64,000 nucleotides of DNA, from assembly GCF_015709455.1 (NCBI RefSeq), contig NZ_JADNQW010000004.1, positions 81,530 through 145,529 of the forward strand, given 5' to 3'. This DNA is from Methylosinus sp. H3A. Its GTDB lineage: Bacteria > Pseudomonadota > Alphaproteobacteria > Rhizobiales > Beijerinckiaceae. Of this stretch, positions 51,025 through 59,365 are shown in pieces; positions within the stretch are counted from its first letter, which is position 1, and each line of letters starts with the position of its first letter. A program made the position numbers and the translations under genes. The notes beneath the pieces are model-generated. The model searched no databases. It saw only the letters and a list, made by a program, of their open reading frames with translations, and had not been told where the DNA came from.

Positions 51025-52374
51025 ATGGGTCGGCGGCTACTGCATATCAACGTTGCGAATGTGATCAATCCAGGTTCGCATCCTGGCGCCTGGCGATCGC
51101 CAGAGGGGCGCCCCTTCGGCCATCTAGACGTCGCGCATTATCACGAAGTCGCTCGGATCGCCGAGCGCGGCCTTCTCGACGCGGTCTTCCTGGCCGATCA
51201 GGTGTCGATCGGCCCGAATATCGGGGAGGGGCCGGGGTTCGGCGTCATCGACCCCGTGGTGACAGTGGCGTCCATGGCGGCCGTCACCGAACACATCGGA
51301 TTTATCGCGACGGTGTCGACGTCTTTCAGCCATCCCTACAATGTCGCCCGCACATTCGCGTCGCTTGACCATGTCACCCGTGGACGCATCGGCCTCAATC
51401 TCGTGACGACCATGGCCGAGAACGCCGCGCAGAATTTTGGCCTGGACAAGCTGCCAGTCCACGATGACAGATATCGGCGCGCCGCTGAATTCGTGGATGT
51501 CGCGACTGCCCTGTGGGACAGCTGGGAGGACGGGGCGCTGATCGGCGATCGCAAGAAAGGTGTCTTCGCCGACGCGTCACGCATTCACAAGATCAATCAT
51601 GTCGGCAAGGATTTTTCCGTCGCGGGACCGCTTCAGATCCCTCGCTCGCCGCAGGGCCGTCCGTTGCTGGTGCAGGCGGGAGGCTCAGAGCAAGGCCGCG
51701 ACTTCGCTGCGCGCTATGCGGAAGCTATTTTCGCCGCCTTGCAGGTGCTTGGAGAGGGGCGTGCCTTTTACGCCGACATCAAGGAGCGGGCGCGGCGATT
51801 TGGCCGCGATCCGGACACAATCGCGATCCTTCCCGGGGTCTCGTTGATCATCGGCGGAACGGAGACGGAGGCGATCCAGCGAAAGAACGAGCTCGACGAA
51901 ATCGCCGGCTTAGACAGTTCCAGAGCGCTCCAGCAATTCGCAAAGCGATTCGGCATTGATCCCGACGACCTCGATCTCGACAGCCCAGTTCCTATTGAGC
52001 GTATCGGTAATCTCGAGAACCCGCAACATCAATCGCGCGGGTTCGCCGACGCTGCGTTGTCGCTGCTGAGAGATAGATCGCTGACGCTGAGGCAGGTGCT
52101 CGATAAGGGCGCCGGACACCGCCGCATCGTCGGATCTCCCGAACAGATCGCGGATTCGCTGGAGGAGTGGTTCAACGAGGGCGCCGCTGATGGTTTCAAT
52201 ATCTTCTGCGACGTCTATCCAACCGGTCTTTCCGCTTTTGTCGACCACGTCGTGCCTGTGCTGCAGCGGCGGGGGCTGTTCCGCACGGAGTACACAAGCA
52301 AAACGCTTCGCGGGCACTATGGCCTCGCCCGGCCCCAGGGCAGATATGACGTGGCGCTGGCGAAATCAGGTTGA
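51025..52374 (+). CDS. FMN-dependent monooxygenase, NtaA/SnaA/DszA family (4)
   Basis: 449 residues from the ATG at 51025; a GTG three bases earlier is possible. Strong ribosome site ggggagagg. It starts GRRLLHINVANVINPGSHPGAWRS and shows VARIAERGLLDAVFLADQVSIG, HIGFIATVSTSFSHPYNVARTFASLDHVTRGRIGLNLVTTMAENAA, WDSWEDGALIGDR, LQIPRSPQGRPLLVQAGGSEQGRDFAARYAEAIFA, EGAADGFNIFCDVYPTGLSAFVDHVVPVLQRR. By eye it is closest to paralogue 3 (41122-42477). It has its own promoter but lies just after the TonB/Dpp uptake genes, so it may process their ligand. It converges on the ABC pair at 52420. Confidence 0.86.
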   Translation: MGRRLLHINVANVINPGSHPGAWRSPEGRPFGHLDVAHYHEVARIAERGLLDAVFLADQVSIGPNIGEGPGFGVIDPVVTVASMAAVTEHIGFIATVSTSFSHPYNVARTFASLDHVTRGRIGLNLVTTMAENAAQNFGLDKLPVHDDRYRRAAEFVDVATALWDSWEDGALIGDRKKGVFADASRIHKINHVGKDFSVAGPLQIPRSPQGRPLLVQAGGSEQGRDFAARYAEAIFAALQVLGEGRAFYADIKERARRFGRDPDTIAILPGVSLIIGGTETEAIQRKNELDEIAGLDSSRALQQFAKRFGIDPDDLDLDSPVPIERIGNLENPQHQSRGFADAALSLLRDRSLTLRQVLDKGAGHRRIVGSPEQIADSLEEWFNEGAADGFNIFCDVYPTGLSAFVDHVVPVLQRRGLFRTEYTSKTLRGHYGLARPQGRYDVALAKSG

Positions 52375-52419
52375 GCCTCTTGATTTGGAGGGAGGCCGGC
52401 GCAAGGAGCCGGCATCCAT

Positions 52420-54273
52420 TCACCTCTGCAGATCATAGAGCTTCTTATACAGACCATCCGCAGCGACCAGTCGCTCGTGCGTTCCCGTCTCGATGATGCG
52501 GCCGCGGTCCAGGACGACGATACGGTCCGCTTCACGGATCGTTCTCAAGCGATGCGCGATAACGATCGTCGTCCGATCCTCCTTGAGTTTTGCTAGGGCC
52601 CGCTGCACAATCGCCTCCGTCTCCAAATCGATGTTCGCCGTGGCCTCGTCGAGAATCAAGATCTCCGGATCGCGCGCGATCACTCGCGCGAGCGCGAGAA
52701 GTTGCCGCTGACCCTGCGAGAGATCATGTCCGCGATCGCCGAGAACGGTGTCGAAACCTAGGGGTAGCGCCCGCACGAACGGCAAGGCGCAGGCCGCCTT
52801 TGCGGCGGCCATCGCTTTCTCTAGAGTGATACTTTCGTCGCCGAGAGCTATGTTCTCGTAAACAGTCCCCGCAAAAATGTGAAAGTCCTGAAAGACGATC
52901 CCGACGCGTCGGCGAATGTCGGACGGAGCAACCAGCATGATGTCGACGTCGTCGATGAACAGCGAGCCGTCCGGCACATCATAGAAACGGCAGACGAGCC
53001 GCGATAGAGTCGTTTTTCCCGAGCCCGTCGGACCGACGATGGCGATGTTCTCACCTGGATTCACAGTGAGGTCGATTTGCGAGAGAACTTCCGCGCCACT
53101 CGGGTATCGGAAAGAGAGATTCCTGAATTCGATCTTTCCACGAACAGAACTCGGCAAGGGCGAGAACACTTCTGGACACCGCAACGACTCATCGTGGTCC
53201 AGCAGCTGGAATATCCTTTCACATGCCGCCCGCGCTCGGAACAAATTATTCGCCTGATCCGCGAAAGCCACGATTGGACGAAACAGCATGTCTCCGAATT
53301 GAACGAACAGAATAATCGACCCTAATGTCGACGAACCCGTCGCGACATGCTCCGCGCCGATCCACAAAATTAGACCCATCGAGAGATAGGAGAGGCTGTC
53401 TACGAAGGGATAATAGCTCGTTTCGATCCGAGCCGCCCTGCCTTCGAAAATGTTCGACTTGTCCGCGAGGGCGACGAAGTGACCGTAGTTGATTTCCTCT
53501 CGGCCGGACGACTGAACAATCTCGATTCCAGAAATGTTTTCGTGCAAATATGCGTTGAGTTGGGACAACATATCGCGCATGTCGTGATAGAGGCGGCCAG
53601 TCAAGCGTCTGAAGGTAAAGTTCGCGAGTCCCGCCAAAAGGACAATGGGCGTGAGTTGCGCGGTCATGCGAGCATCGACTCCAAGCATGACAGTCGTTGC
53701 GATAACGAGCGGCGCGAAAACGCCGGCAAGCGTGGCGAGACCCGTCAGAAGATCGCTCAGACTCTCGACGTCGCCCATCACCCTGGTCAGCACATGTCCG
53801 ATCGACGTGCGATCGAAATAGGACGCCGGGAACTGCTCGACACGCTCGAACAACGCGATCCGCAGGCGGCCAAGACTCATATAGGTCGCTTCCGCGAATA
53901 GACGCTGGGAAATGTTTCCGCATACGACAGCAAGGATAGTCCAGAAAGTTGCGAGCGCGCAGGCGGCAAACAATGGCGGAGCGTTCGATGCCGCGGCGAG
54001 CCAATCGGTCGCCGCCTGCTGGCCGAAATCGGGTGACTGGGTGGCACGCTGCGCCAGCAAAATGCGATCAACGATGACCTGCCCAACAACGACCGGCGCG
54101 AGAATGGCCGCGGAAGCGCTAACCAACGCGCAAACCGCTCCTTTCATAAGGATAGGTTTGAAAGGTCTTATCCAGGGCCATAGCCGCGCGACGGTCGACT
54201 GTCGCTTGCGGGCTCCGGACGCGTGGTTGGCGCGCGAGCGCGTGTCGGCGAGGATATTGACGGAGGGGTTCAT
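52420..54273 (-). CDS. ABC exporter-fold half-transporter, catalytic subunit (second pair)
   Basis: 617 residues: an exporter-type membrane domain, then an ATPase with Walker A GPTGSGKTT, signature altered to LSQGQRQ, Walker B LILDEATANID with intact Glu and H-loop IAHRL. It is the counterpart of 35523-37361, with the same altered-signature plus intact-Glu combination. The ATG overlaps the stop of its partner (54270-54273), so the pair is translated together. A long basic N-terminal tail precedes the first helix (ARKRQSTVARLWPWIRPFKPI). Confidence 0.85.
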   Translation of the reverse strand: MNPSVNILADTRSRANHASGARKRQSTVARLWPWIRPFKPILMKGAVCALVSASAAILAPVVVGQVIVDRILLAQRATQSPDFGQQAATDWLAAASNAPPLFAACALATFWTILAVVCGNISQRLFAEATYMSLGRLRIALFERVEQFPASYFDRTSIGHVLTRVMGDVESLSDLLTGLATLAGVFAPLVIATTVMLGVDARMTAQLTPIVLLAGLANFTFRRLTGRLYHDMRDMLSQLNAYLHENISGIEIVQSSGREEINYGHFVALADKSNIFEGRAARIETSYYPFVDSLSYLSMGLILWIGAEHVATGSSTLGSIILFVQFGDMLFRPIVAFADQANNLFRARAACERIFQLLDHDESLRCPEVFSPLPSSVRGKIEFRNLSFRYPSGAEVLSQIDLTVNPGENIAIVGPTGSGKTTLSRLVCRFYDVPDGSLFIDDVDIMLVAPSDIRRRVGIVFQDFHIFAGTVYENIALGDESITLEKAMAAAKAACALPFVRALPLGFDTVLGDRGHDLSQGQRQLLALARVIARDPEILILDEATANIDLETEAIVQRALAKLKEDRTTIVIAHRLRTIREADRIVVLDRGRIIETGTHERLVAADGLYKKLYDLQR

Positions 54274-56114
54274 TCGACGTCTCCGTTGGCCGGCGCGGGT
54301 CGGGCTTCTTGTTGCCGCAGCTGTTCCGCGTAAAGACAGCCACTGGACCTTAGTTCGTCGTGGGTGCCGGCTTCCGCCAGGCGACCGCGCTCCAAGACAA
54401 AGATGCGATCCGCGAGACGAGCGGTCGAAATGCGATGCGTGACAATGATCGTTGTCGCACCCTGTCTGAGGGCTCTTATCCGAGATAGAATGCGTGTTTC
54501 GGTTTGCGTGTCGAGCGCCGAGAAGCAGTCGTCAAGGAACAAGACTGATGTTCCACGAATGATGCCGCGCGCCAGGCTGGTTCGCTGCTTCTGCCCCCCG
54601 GATAGGGTCAGGCCCTTTTCGCCGACGGATGTTTGTAGCCCCTTGGCTCCGCGACGTATCGTCTCTTCAAGCGCGGCTGCGCGCGCCGCCGTCCATACGG
54701 ACTCCTCCGCGCGGTTTGGGATGTCGTAGGAAATATTCTCTGCGAATGAAGTCGAAAACAAAAACGGATCCTGTCTGACAAACGTCAGCTCCTGGCGCAG
54801 ACGCTTCAACGAAATTTGTCGAAGATCGAATCCGTCGAGGGAGATCGAGCCCCCCGTCGGTTCGAGCTGACGCGCGAGGAGACGCAAAAGGGTGGTCTTA
54901 CCGTCGCCAACCCGGCCAACGATCACGATGAACTCTCCCGGCGCGATCGTCGCCGAAATATCTCGAAGCGCAAGGTGACCATTGGGATAGCGGTATGTCA
55001 AATTCTCGAGGACGATGCCGCCTTTGATCTCGAAATTCTCGTCGGTCTCGCCGGAATCGACAATTTCCGGCAGTCGATCCAGAATTTCAAACAGTCTAAC
55101 GCAGGCCGCCGATGCTTTCATCAGCGCAAAAAACGCATTGCCGCTGCTCTTTAGAACTCCGAGCATGAGGCCTGAGTAGAGAAGAAATGCCGTCAGGGCT
55201 CCAAGCGTTAATTCTCCGCTTTGAACTTGCGAGCCGCCCACGCCGACGACGAGCAAAGTTGTCACGCCGGCGCTTGCCGTCATGAGGGAATCGAATTGCG
55301 CCCGCAAACGCATCGTTTCGACGTTGGCGATCGCATAAGAGGTCGCTCCTATGGAGAAGTGGGCGATCTGCGAGTCCTCGAGCGCGTGCGCCTGAATGGT
55401 TCGGATCCCGGAAAAGCTTCGACTCGCTTCATCTGTCAGGGAGCCGAACTGGGCCGAAACAGCCGACGTCGTCTTGCGAATGGATATGGCGAGAGCCCAG
55501 GATAGCGCGCCGACGACCGACATTGCCGCCAGGACTAAGCACGTCAGCAACGGAGATTGAACGAACATGAACAATGGCGCGATCGTCACGACGGCGACCA
55601 CGGCGAGAAGTTGCTGAAGAGCGACGCGAAAAAAAAGCCGGATCGATTCGATGTCGTTGGTGGCGCGCGCCATCAGATCGCCGAGAGAGAAGGTCGCGAA
55701 AAATTCCGCTCCTTGCCTTTGCAGATGGCCAAAAGCTTCCGAACGCAGATCGCGGGCAAGATCGACGCTCACGAGAGCGTTCCGTCTTCTCCCAAAGCTA
55801 ATGGCCGCGTAGCGCAGGGTTGCTACCCCGAGAATGCCGATCAGCGGGATTGTCAGATCGAATCGCTCGTTCGAGATTCTGTTCACGCCCTCTTTCAGCA
55901 AGAGAGGAAAGCTCGCTTCAACGACATGCGCGGAAACGAGCGACGCGAGCGCGAAGCCCCATCGACGTCGATAGGGCCAGAAAAACGGCCCGAGTCTTTT
56001 TAAGGACTGCCATATAGAGGGAGTGGACATGTCGCGATAGTCGTCTATTCGTGAGGATGAAGCTTCGGCGGCCGCCACCGACGATGTTCGGGAAAATGCG
56101 TGAAAATGTGTCAT
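54270..56114 (-). CDS. ABC exporter-fold half-transporter, degenerate site subunit (second pair)
   Basis: 614 residues. Membrane domain, then an ATPase with Walker A GRVGDGKTT, intact signature LSGGQKQRTS, Walker B LFLDDCFSALD (catalytic Glu replaced by Asp) and H-loop VTHRI. It is equivalent to 33646-35526 in gene order and in which elements are degenerate, so the two pairs are related duplicates. The ATG at 56114 overlaps the stop of the broken monooxygenase gene by four bases. An internal ATG at about 56030 (STPSIWQSLKRL) is an alternative start. Transport direction and ligand are unknown. Confidence 0.85.
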   Translation of the reverse strand: MTHFHAFSRTSSVAAAEASSSRIDDYRDMSTPSIWQSLKRLGPFFWPYRRRWGFALASLVSAHVVEASFPLLLKEGVNRISNERFDLTIPLIGILGVATLRYAAISFGRRRNALVSVDLARDLRSEAFGHLQRQGAEFFATFSLGDLMARATNDIESIRLFFRVALQQLLAVVAVVTIAPLFMFVQSPLLTCLVLAAMSVVGALSWALAISIRKTTSAVSAQFGSLTDEASRSFSGIRTIQAHALEDSQIAHFSIGATSYAIANVETMRLRAQFDSLMTASAGVTTLLVVGVGGSQVQSGELTLGALTAFLLYSGLMLGVLKSSGNAFFALMKASAACVRLFEILDRLPEIVDSGETDENFEIKGGIVLENLTYRYPNGHLALRDISATIAPGEFIVIVGRVGDGKTTLLRLLARQLEPTGGSISLDGFDLRQISLKRLRQELTFVRQDPFLFSTSFAENISYDIPNRAEESVWTAARAAALEETIRRGAKGLQTSVGEKGLTLSGGQKQRTSLARGIIRGTSVLFLDDCFSALDTQTETRILSRIRALRQGATTIIVTHRISTARLADRIFVLERGRLAEAGTHDELRSSGCLYAEQLRQQEARPAPANGDVE

Positions 56115-56841
56115 GCGATCGAGCGGCGTTTCTGCTTCTGCTCGTGGATGCTGGGGCGTCGTATCAAGCCACAGCGCCTTCGCAGGGTCTTGTCCCCGTA
56201 TTCTTTGCCGAACACTCTACGTTGTTCCAGTATTGGGATTACGTGATTGACGAAGCTTTGAAACCTCGACGCATAAACATCGTAGATGATATTGGATCCG
56301 TCCGCCGCGCCCTTTGTGGACCGAAGGTCGATCGCATCTGCGAACTGCTCGGGCATGCCGACAACGTGACGATGTCCGACGCCTAGTTGCACAGTGTGTC
56401 GCGATCGGAGACGTATCGATCCTTCAATCGGGAAATCAAGGAATAGGGAAATCATGGCCTGTGCGAAGCCGACCGACATGTGCCACTGCGTAACCTTGGT
56501 GAGAACGTGTTCCGGAGCCGGCTTGTCGAGATCAAGGTCGGCTGGGCCGACCCGCAGCCAGCCTGCGAGTTGGTCCGGGGTGGCCGCGTCGCCTGTGCGA
56601 CGGAGAAAACAGCGTCCGCATAGCGCGCTGCGAGATTGTGCCCGCTTTCGGTGCCACCGGCCTGGACAAGAAGCGGTCCGCCATGTGGCGAGCGGGGCGC
56701 TCGCAACGGCCCCTTGCTTACCTCGGTGATATATCTGGTCGGTCGCACGTCGAGCGCGCGCCAGGATCCTTGATGACTGCTGCAACGAAGAACATTGACG
56801 TTGATATGCAGTTGTCGGGGCGTCGCCACGAGATGTCTCAC
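56111..56841 (-). pseudogene. Decayed NtaA/SnaA/DszA-type monooxygenase (5)
   Basis: The remains of a fifth paralogue, about 450 residues originally, now some 240 codons in two frames. N-terminal piece: RQLHINVNVLRCSSHQGSWRALDVRP, which jumps directly to GPLRAPRSPHGGPLLVQAGGTESGHNLAARYADAVFSVAQ, so about 170 residues including the flavin-site TRGRIGLN block are gone. A second deletion and frameshift precede WLRVGPADLDLDKPAPEHVLTKV, then GVGHRHVVGMPEQFADAID, KGAADGSNIIYDVYASRFQSFVNHVIPILEQRR. Its stop still overlaps the ATG of the ABC pair, so that operon once began with a monooxygenase. 56842-57159 holds no gene; an inverted repeat attgaca/tgtcaat (56969-56998) may be its old promoter. Confidence 0.8.
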
Positions 56842-57159
56842 TTCGATGTTTCAACCACAAGATGCGTACTCGGCCGCGGTTGCAGCACGTTTTGCGTCGC
56901 ACTGCCGTGTCTTGGGCCGCGAAGACCCCGAACCCGCCGATCAACGAAGAGAGATCGACGCTCGGAGCATTGACATCAAGTCGATGCATTTTGTCAATTT
57001 AAACGGATCACGTCTTGTTGCACGCTGGATCGAGTACCACTGTCGATCAATCCGATTTCGCCGGCGGCGATCCGGTCTGCTCTGCCGGCGCGCGCTGCCT
57101 GCGCAGCCGTTCGTCGGAGATCCGCCAGCAATCGATGAGCTTGCAGCCGGTGGGCGTGC

Positions 57160-57300
57160 TCATGTCGGCGCCGCCATCAGTTTTCGCAGCCGCACCAGAT
57201 TGTGGGCGGCGGCCGCGAAGGTGAATGCCCAGCCGACCCGCTCGCGGCCTCTGAATTTGGTCTGCTCCTGCCCCGCGATGGTCTTGATTGGTGATTCCGA
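57160..57300 (-). pseudogene. IS1182/IS5-like transposase C-terminal fragment
   Basis: The minus-strand frame reads KTIAGQEQTKFRGRERV then GWAFTFAAAAHNLVRLRKLMA and stops at 57160. This is the typical end of IS1182-type transposases (Q-T-K-F-R-G, A-A-x-N-L-V-R). It is broken at 57301, where a set of short tandem repeats begins. About 45 residues remain. Confidence 0.65.
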
Positions 57301-57534
57301 CTGAAGGCGCCCCCCTAAAACGAGATGAAGGCGCCCCCCATAACGGAATGATGGCGCCCCCCGATTACGAGATGATCTCGCCCCCCTGTAACGGAATGAT
57401 CCCGCCCGGGTGATTTCGTGCAGTGGCGGGGTCCGTCGTTGGCCTGATGGTTCTGGTGCGAACGGCGTGAGCGGGACATAATCCGTCGGAGGGCGGAACC
57501 GGACTCTGGGGTTATGGGCATGCTGAGCGTGGAA
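57301..57534 (+). mobile_element. IS21-family left-end remnant
   Basis: An array of about 24-bp repeats (57302-57420) is followed by 100 bases and then the ATG at 57520 with codons M-L-S-V-E. That is the usual start of IstA, the IS21 transposase, whose element ends carry multiple binding repeats. The frame is replaced after five codons by IS6 transposase sequence. It is therefore an IS21 left end inserted in the IS1182-like gene and cut by the IS6 element. Inferred from layout; no istA core is left. Confidence 0.5.
57302..57420 (+). repeat. Five tandem 24-bp degenerate repeats
   Basis: Units at 57302, 57326, 57349, 57373 and 57397, of 23 or 24 bases. Each starts tga, carries a (g)gcgcccccc-like core (shorter in unit 5) and ends in acgaga or acggaa, alternating between units; unit 5 is more diverged. 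There are no unique spacers, so it is not a CRISPR array. Best read as transposase-binding repeats of the IS21-type end. Confidence 0.75.
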
Positions 57535-58285
57535 CGATCTTTTCAAAGGACGCCATTTCGACCGCGAAATCATCGTTCTCTGTGTGCGCTGGTATCTGCG
57601 ATACAAGCTCAGCTTCCGAGACCTCGTGGAAATGATGGCGGAGCGCGGCTTGTCGGTTGCCCATACGACCATCATGCGCTGGGTTCAGCGCTACGTTCCG
57701 GAATTTGAAAAGCGATGGAATCGTTTCGCGCGCCAAGTCGGCGGATCGTGGCGCGTCGATGAGACCTACGTCAAAATCAAGGGCCACTAGGTCTATCTCT
57801 ACCGCGCCGTCGATAAGGCGGGAAAGACAGTGGATTTTTTGCTGCGCGCGAAGCGAGATGTCGGCGCCGCCAAAGCGTTTTTCCGTCGTGCGTTCGCGCG
57901 CCACGGACGGCCGCCGCGCAAAATCACTCTCGACGGATATCAGGCGTCACATCGGGCGGCGCGTGAACTTCTCGCACAGCATCGAGGCGGCGTACGGACT
58001 CGAATTCGATCATCGAAATACCTGAATAACCTCATTGAACAGGATCACCGATCCATCAAGCTTCGTTTGGGGCCGATGCTCGGGTTCAAGCGATTCCGCC
58101 ATGCGGCGATCACGATCGCCGGCGTCGAACTCATGCATCGCATCAGGAAGGGTCAATTCGCGCTGAGCAGATTTAGAGCCGCCGGGACGACTGCGCCCGA
58201 AATCTGGAGTGCGGTGCTCGCTGCTTGATCCTAACGAACTGCCGGACCCATCGCGTAGCTATCGGCAATAATTGCACCGCAACCC
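57534..58285 (+). pseudogene. IS6-family element, damaged (right border of island)
   Basis: From 57534 the frame reads DLFKGRHFDREIIVLCVRWYLRYKLSFRDLVEMMAERGL and on to VLAA at 58228, an almost complete IS6 transposase. The initiator codon is missing, because the left end was lost at the junction. TAG at 57788-57790 replaces the Trp expected in KIKG-x-W-VYLYRAVDK. The triad positions RVDETY, TLDGYQ and LIEQDH are still present. The right end (gggttgcggtgcaat, inverted, ending 58285) lies 57 bases after the stop. It is nearly identical in its C-terminus to the inverted remnant at 27878-28094. Confidence 0.82.
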
Positions 58286-58343
58286 CCGCAGGCGCAGGCG
58301 CGCGCTCCTCATCCCAGTGGTGGTGTGCGTGCTCATGGGCCAT
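58286..58343 (-). pseudogene. His-rich N-terminal gene fragment
   Basis: From the ATG at 58343 (gaaggg ribosome site) the minus strand encodes MAHEHAHHHWDEERAPAPAG and is then cut by the IS6 right end at 58285. Histidine-rich starts of this kind are common in cation-diffusion-facilitator or nickel/zinc transporters, but 19 codons are too few to decide. Confidence 0.4.
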
Positions 58344-58354
58344 CGGAGAACCCT

Positions 58355-58605
58355 TCAGAGACAATGGGGCGGAGATCGCCGCATTCGGAACGGCAGGCCA
58401 TCGATTGACAAACCAGATCGATTGACAAACCAGAATGCGACGCTCAGCGCGAGGCTGACGATCAGCGAGGTCGTAATGGGAATATAGAGGCGGAAGTCGC
58501 CGTGTTCGACTCGCCGGGCAGGCGGCTGAGGCCGAACTGCTCGACGAGCCACACGAGCCCCACCACGATCGAAACGATTCCGGCGCCGATCAGAAGCTTC
58601 GGCAT
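58355..58605 (-). pseudogene. DUF2905 membrane protein, frameshifted
   Basis: The ATG at 58605 begins PKLLIGAGIVSIVVGLVWLVEQFGLSRLPGE. The frame then breaks; the other frame continues EHGDFRLYIPITTSLIVSLALSVAFWFVNR. Joined, these give the two-helix DUF2905 protein of about 70 residues (R-L-P-G-D...G-x-F-x-x-Y-x-P-x-x-T-S-L). Near the 3' end a stretch of about 15-17 bases (ggtttgtcaatcgat) is directly repeated, extending the tail. Function of the family is unknown. Probably dead. Confidence 0.7.
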
Positions 58606-58664
58606 TTCAACCCATCATGGCATCGCCGGGCACGTTCGGGCCATGGTGGGCGCTTTTCAGACTA

Positions 58665-58805
58665 TGCTCGTCGCCACTGACGAATGCTTGCCACCCGCGG
58701 ACGAAATATCCGGAGCCACCGGCGTGATAGCGATGCGAGGAAACGGCGTATCAAAAAAGAAGGTCACGACGAACGAGCCAATCGCTATACCCTGCATGAC
58801 ACGGT
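58665..58805 (-). pseudogene. Possible chromate transporter (ChrA) C-terminal scrap
   Basis: The minus strand reads MQGIAIGSFVVTFFFDTPFPRIAI followed by unrelated residues to a stop. The F-F-x-x-P-F-P pattern after a hydrophobic run is seen in ChrA transmembrane segments. Only about 25 residues support it. The rest of 58606-58942 shows nothing recognisable. Confidence 0.25.
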
Positions 58806-58942
58806 TCTTCAGAGCGCGCCTGCCGACGCGCCGTCCGAGGGAGCGTGAAGCAACTAATAGCTTTTCCCCGCATGAGCGAGTTAACGTTTTTCGAAGTGAT
58901 TCGGTGGCCAGCGTAAGAATCCCTTGCGACCGAGGCCTCTCA

Positions 58943-59257
58943 ATGTCGTGGCGCGCACAGACTTCCGCCGCTAAGCCGTGGCCACGAAATTTATTCCTTA
59001 TCTGCGTCCTCGAGAAGCTCGGCGCTGTTTCGTTGATCGTTGGAACAGTTCATGGCTGCTCGCCCATTCTGCCGCCGTTTGTTACCCCTGAACCGTTCGA
59101 CGTCGGAGCGCCTGCGCCCGCAACACATTATCGATCCACCATCGGTTCGTACGTCAGCCAACGACCGGTCCAGCCGGGCTCCTGGAAAGAGCAGAATGCG
59201 CAACTGGCCCGATCATCGGAGCAAGCGCGTCATGGCGGTTCGGAGCATGAGCATTGA
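58943..59257 (+). CDS. Small lipoprotein of copper-cluster type
   Basis: 104 residues from the ATG at 58943. A hydrophobic stretch (LGAVSLIVGTVHGC) ends in a lipobox-like Cys. The mature part has YRSTIGSYVSQRPVQPGSWKEQNAQLAR and ends HGGSEHEH. The Y-x-S-x-x-x-Y...P-G-x-W-x-x-x-N pattern resembles short lipoproteins preceding TolC-like genes in copper-resistance clusters. The start is uncertain because the open frame is longer. It lies 108 bases before the TolC-like gene. Role unknown. Confidence 0.45.
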   Translation: MSWRAQTSAAKPWPRNLFLICVLEKLGAVSLIVGTVHGCSPILPPFVTPEPFDVGAPAPATHYRSTIGSYVSQRPVQPGSWKEQNAQLARSSEQARHGGSEHEH

Positions 59258-59365
59258 AGCAACTCCCGTGCTTTCCCCGGACGCTACGACGGTGGCGGAG
59301 CTGCCAGAGGCTGCGCGCCGGGGTAAACGCTCTCTGCTTGCGTCGGTTTTTCGGATGACGGCGGC

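Noticed and set aside
57302..57420. Short tandem repeats as a CRISPR array
   Set aside because: Units are contiguous with no spacers, and no cas gene is present; better explained as an IS21-type end.
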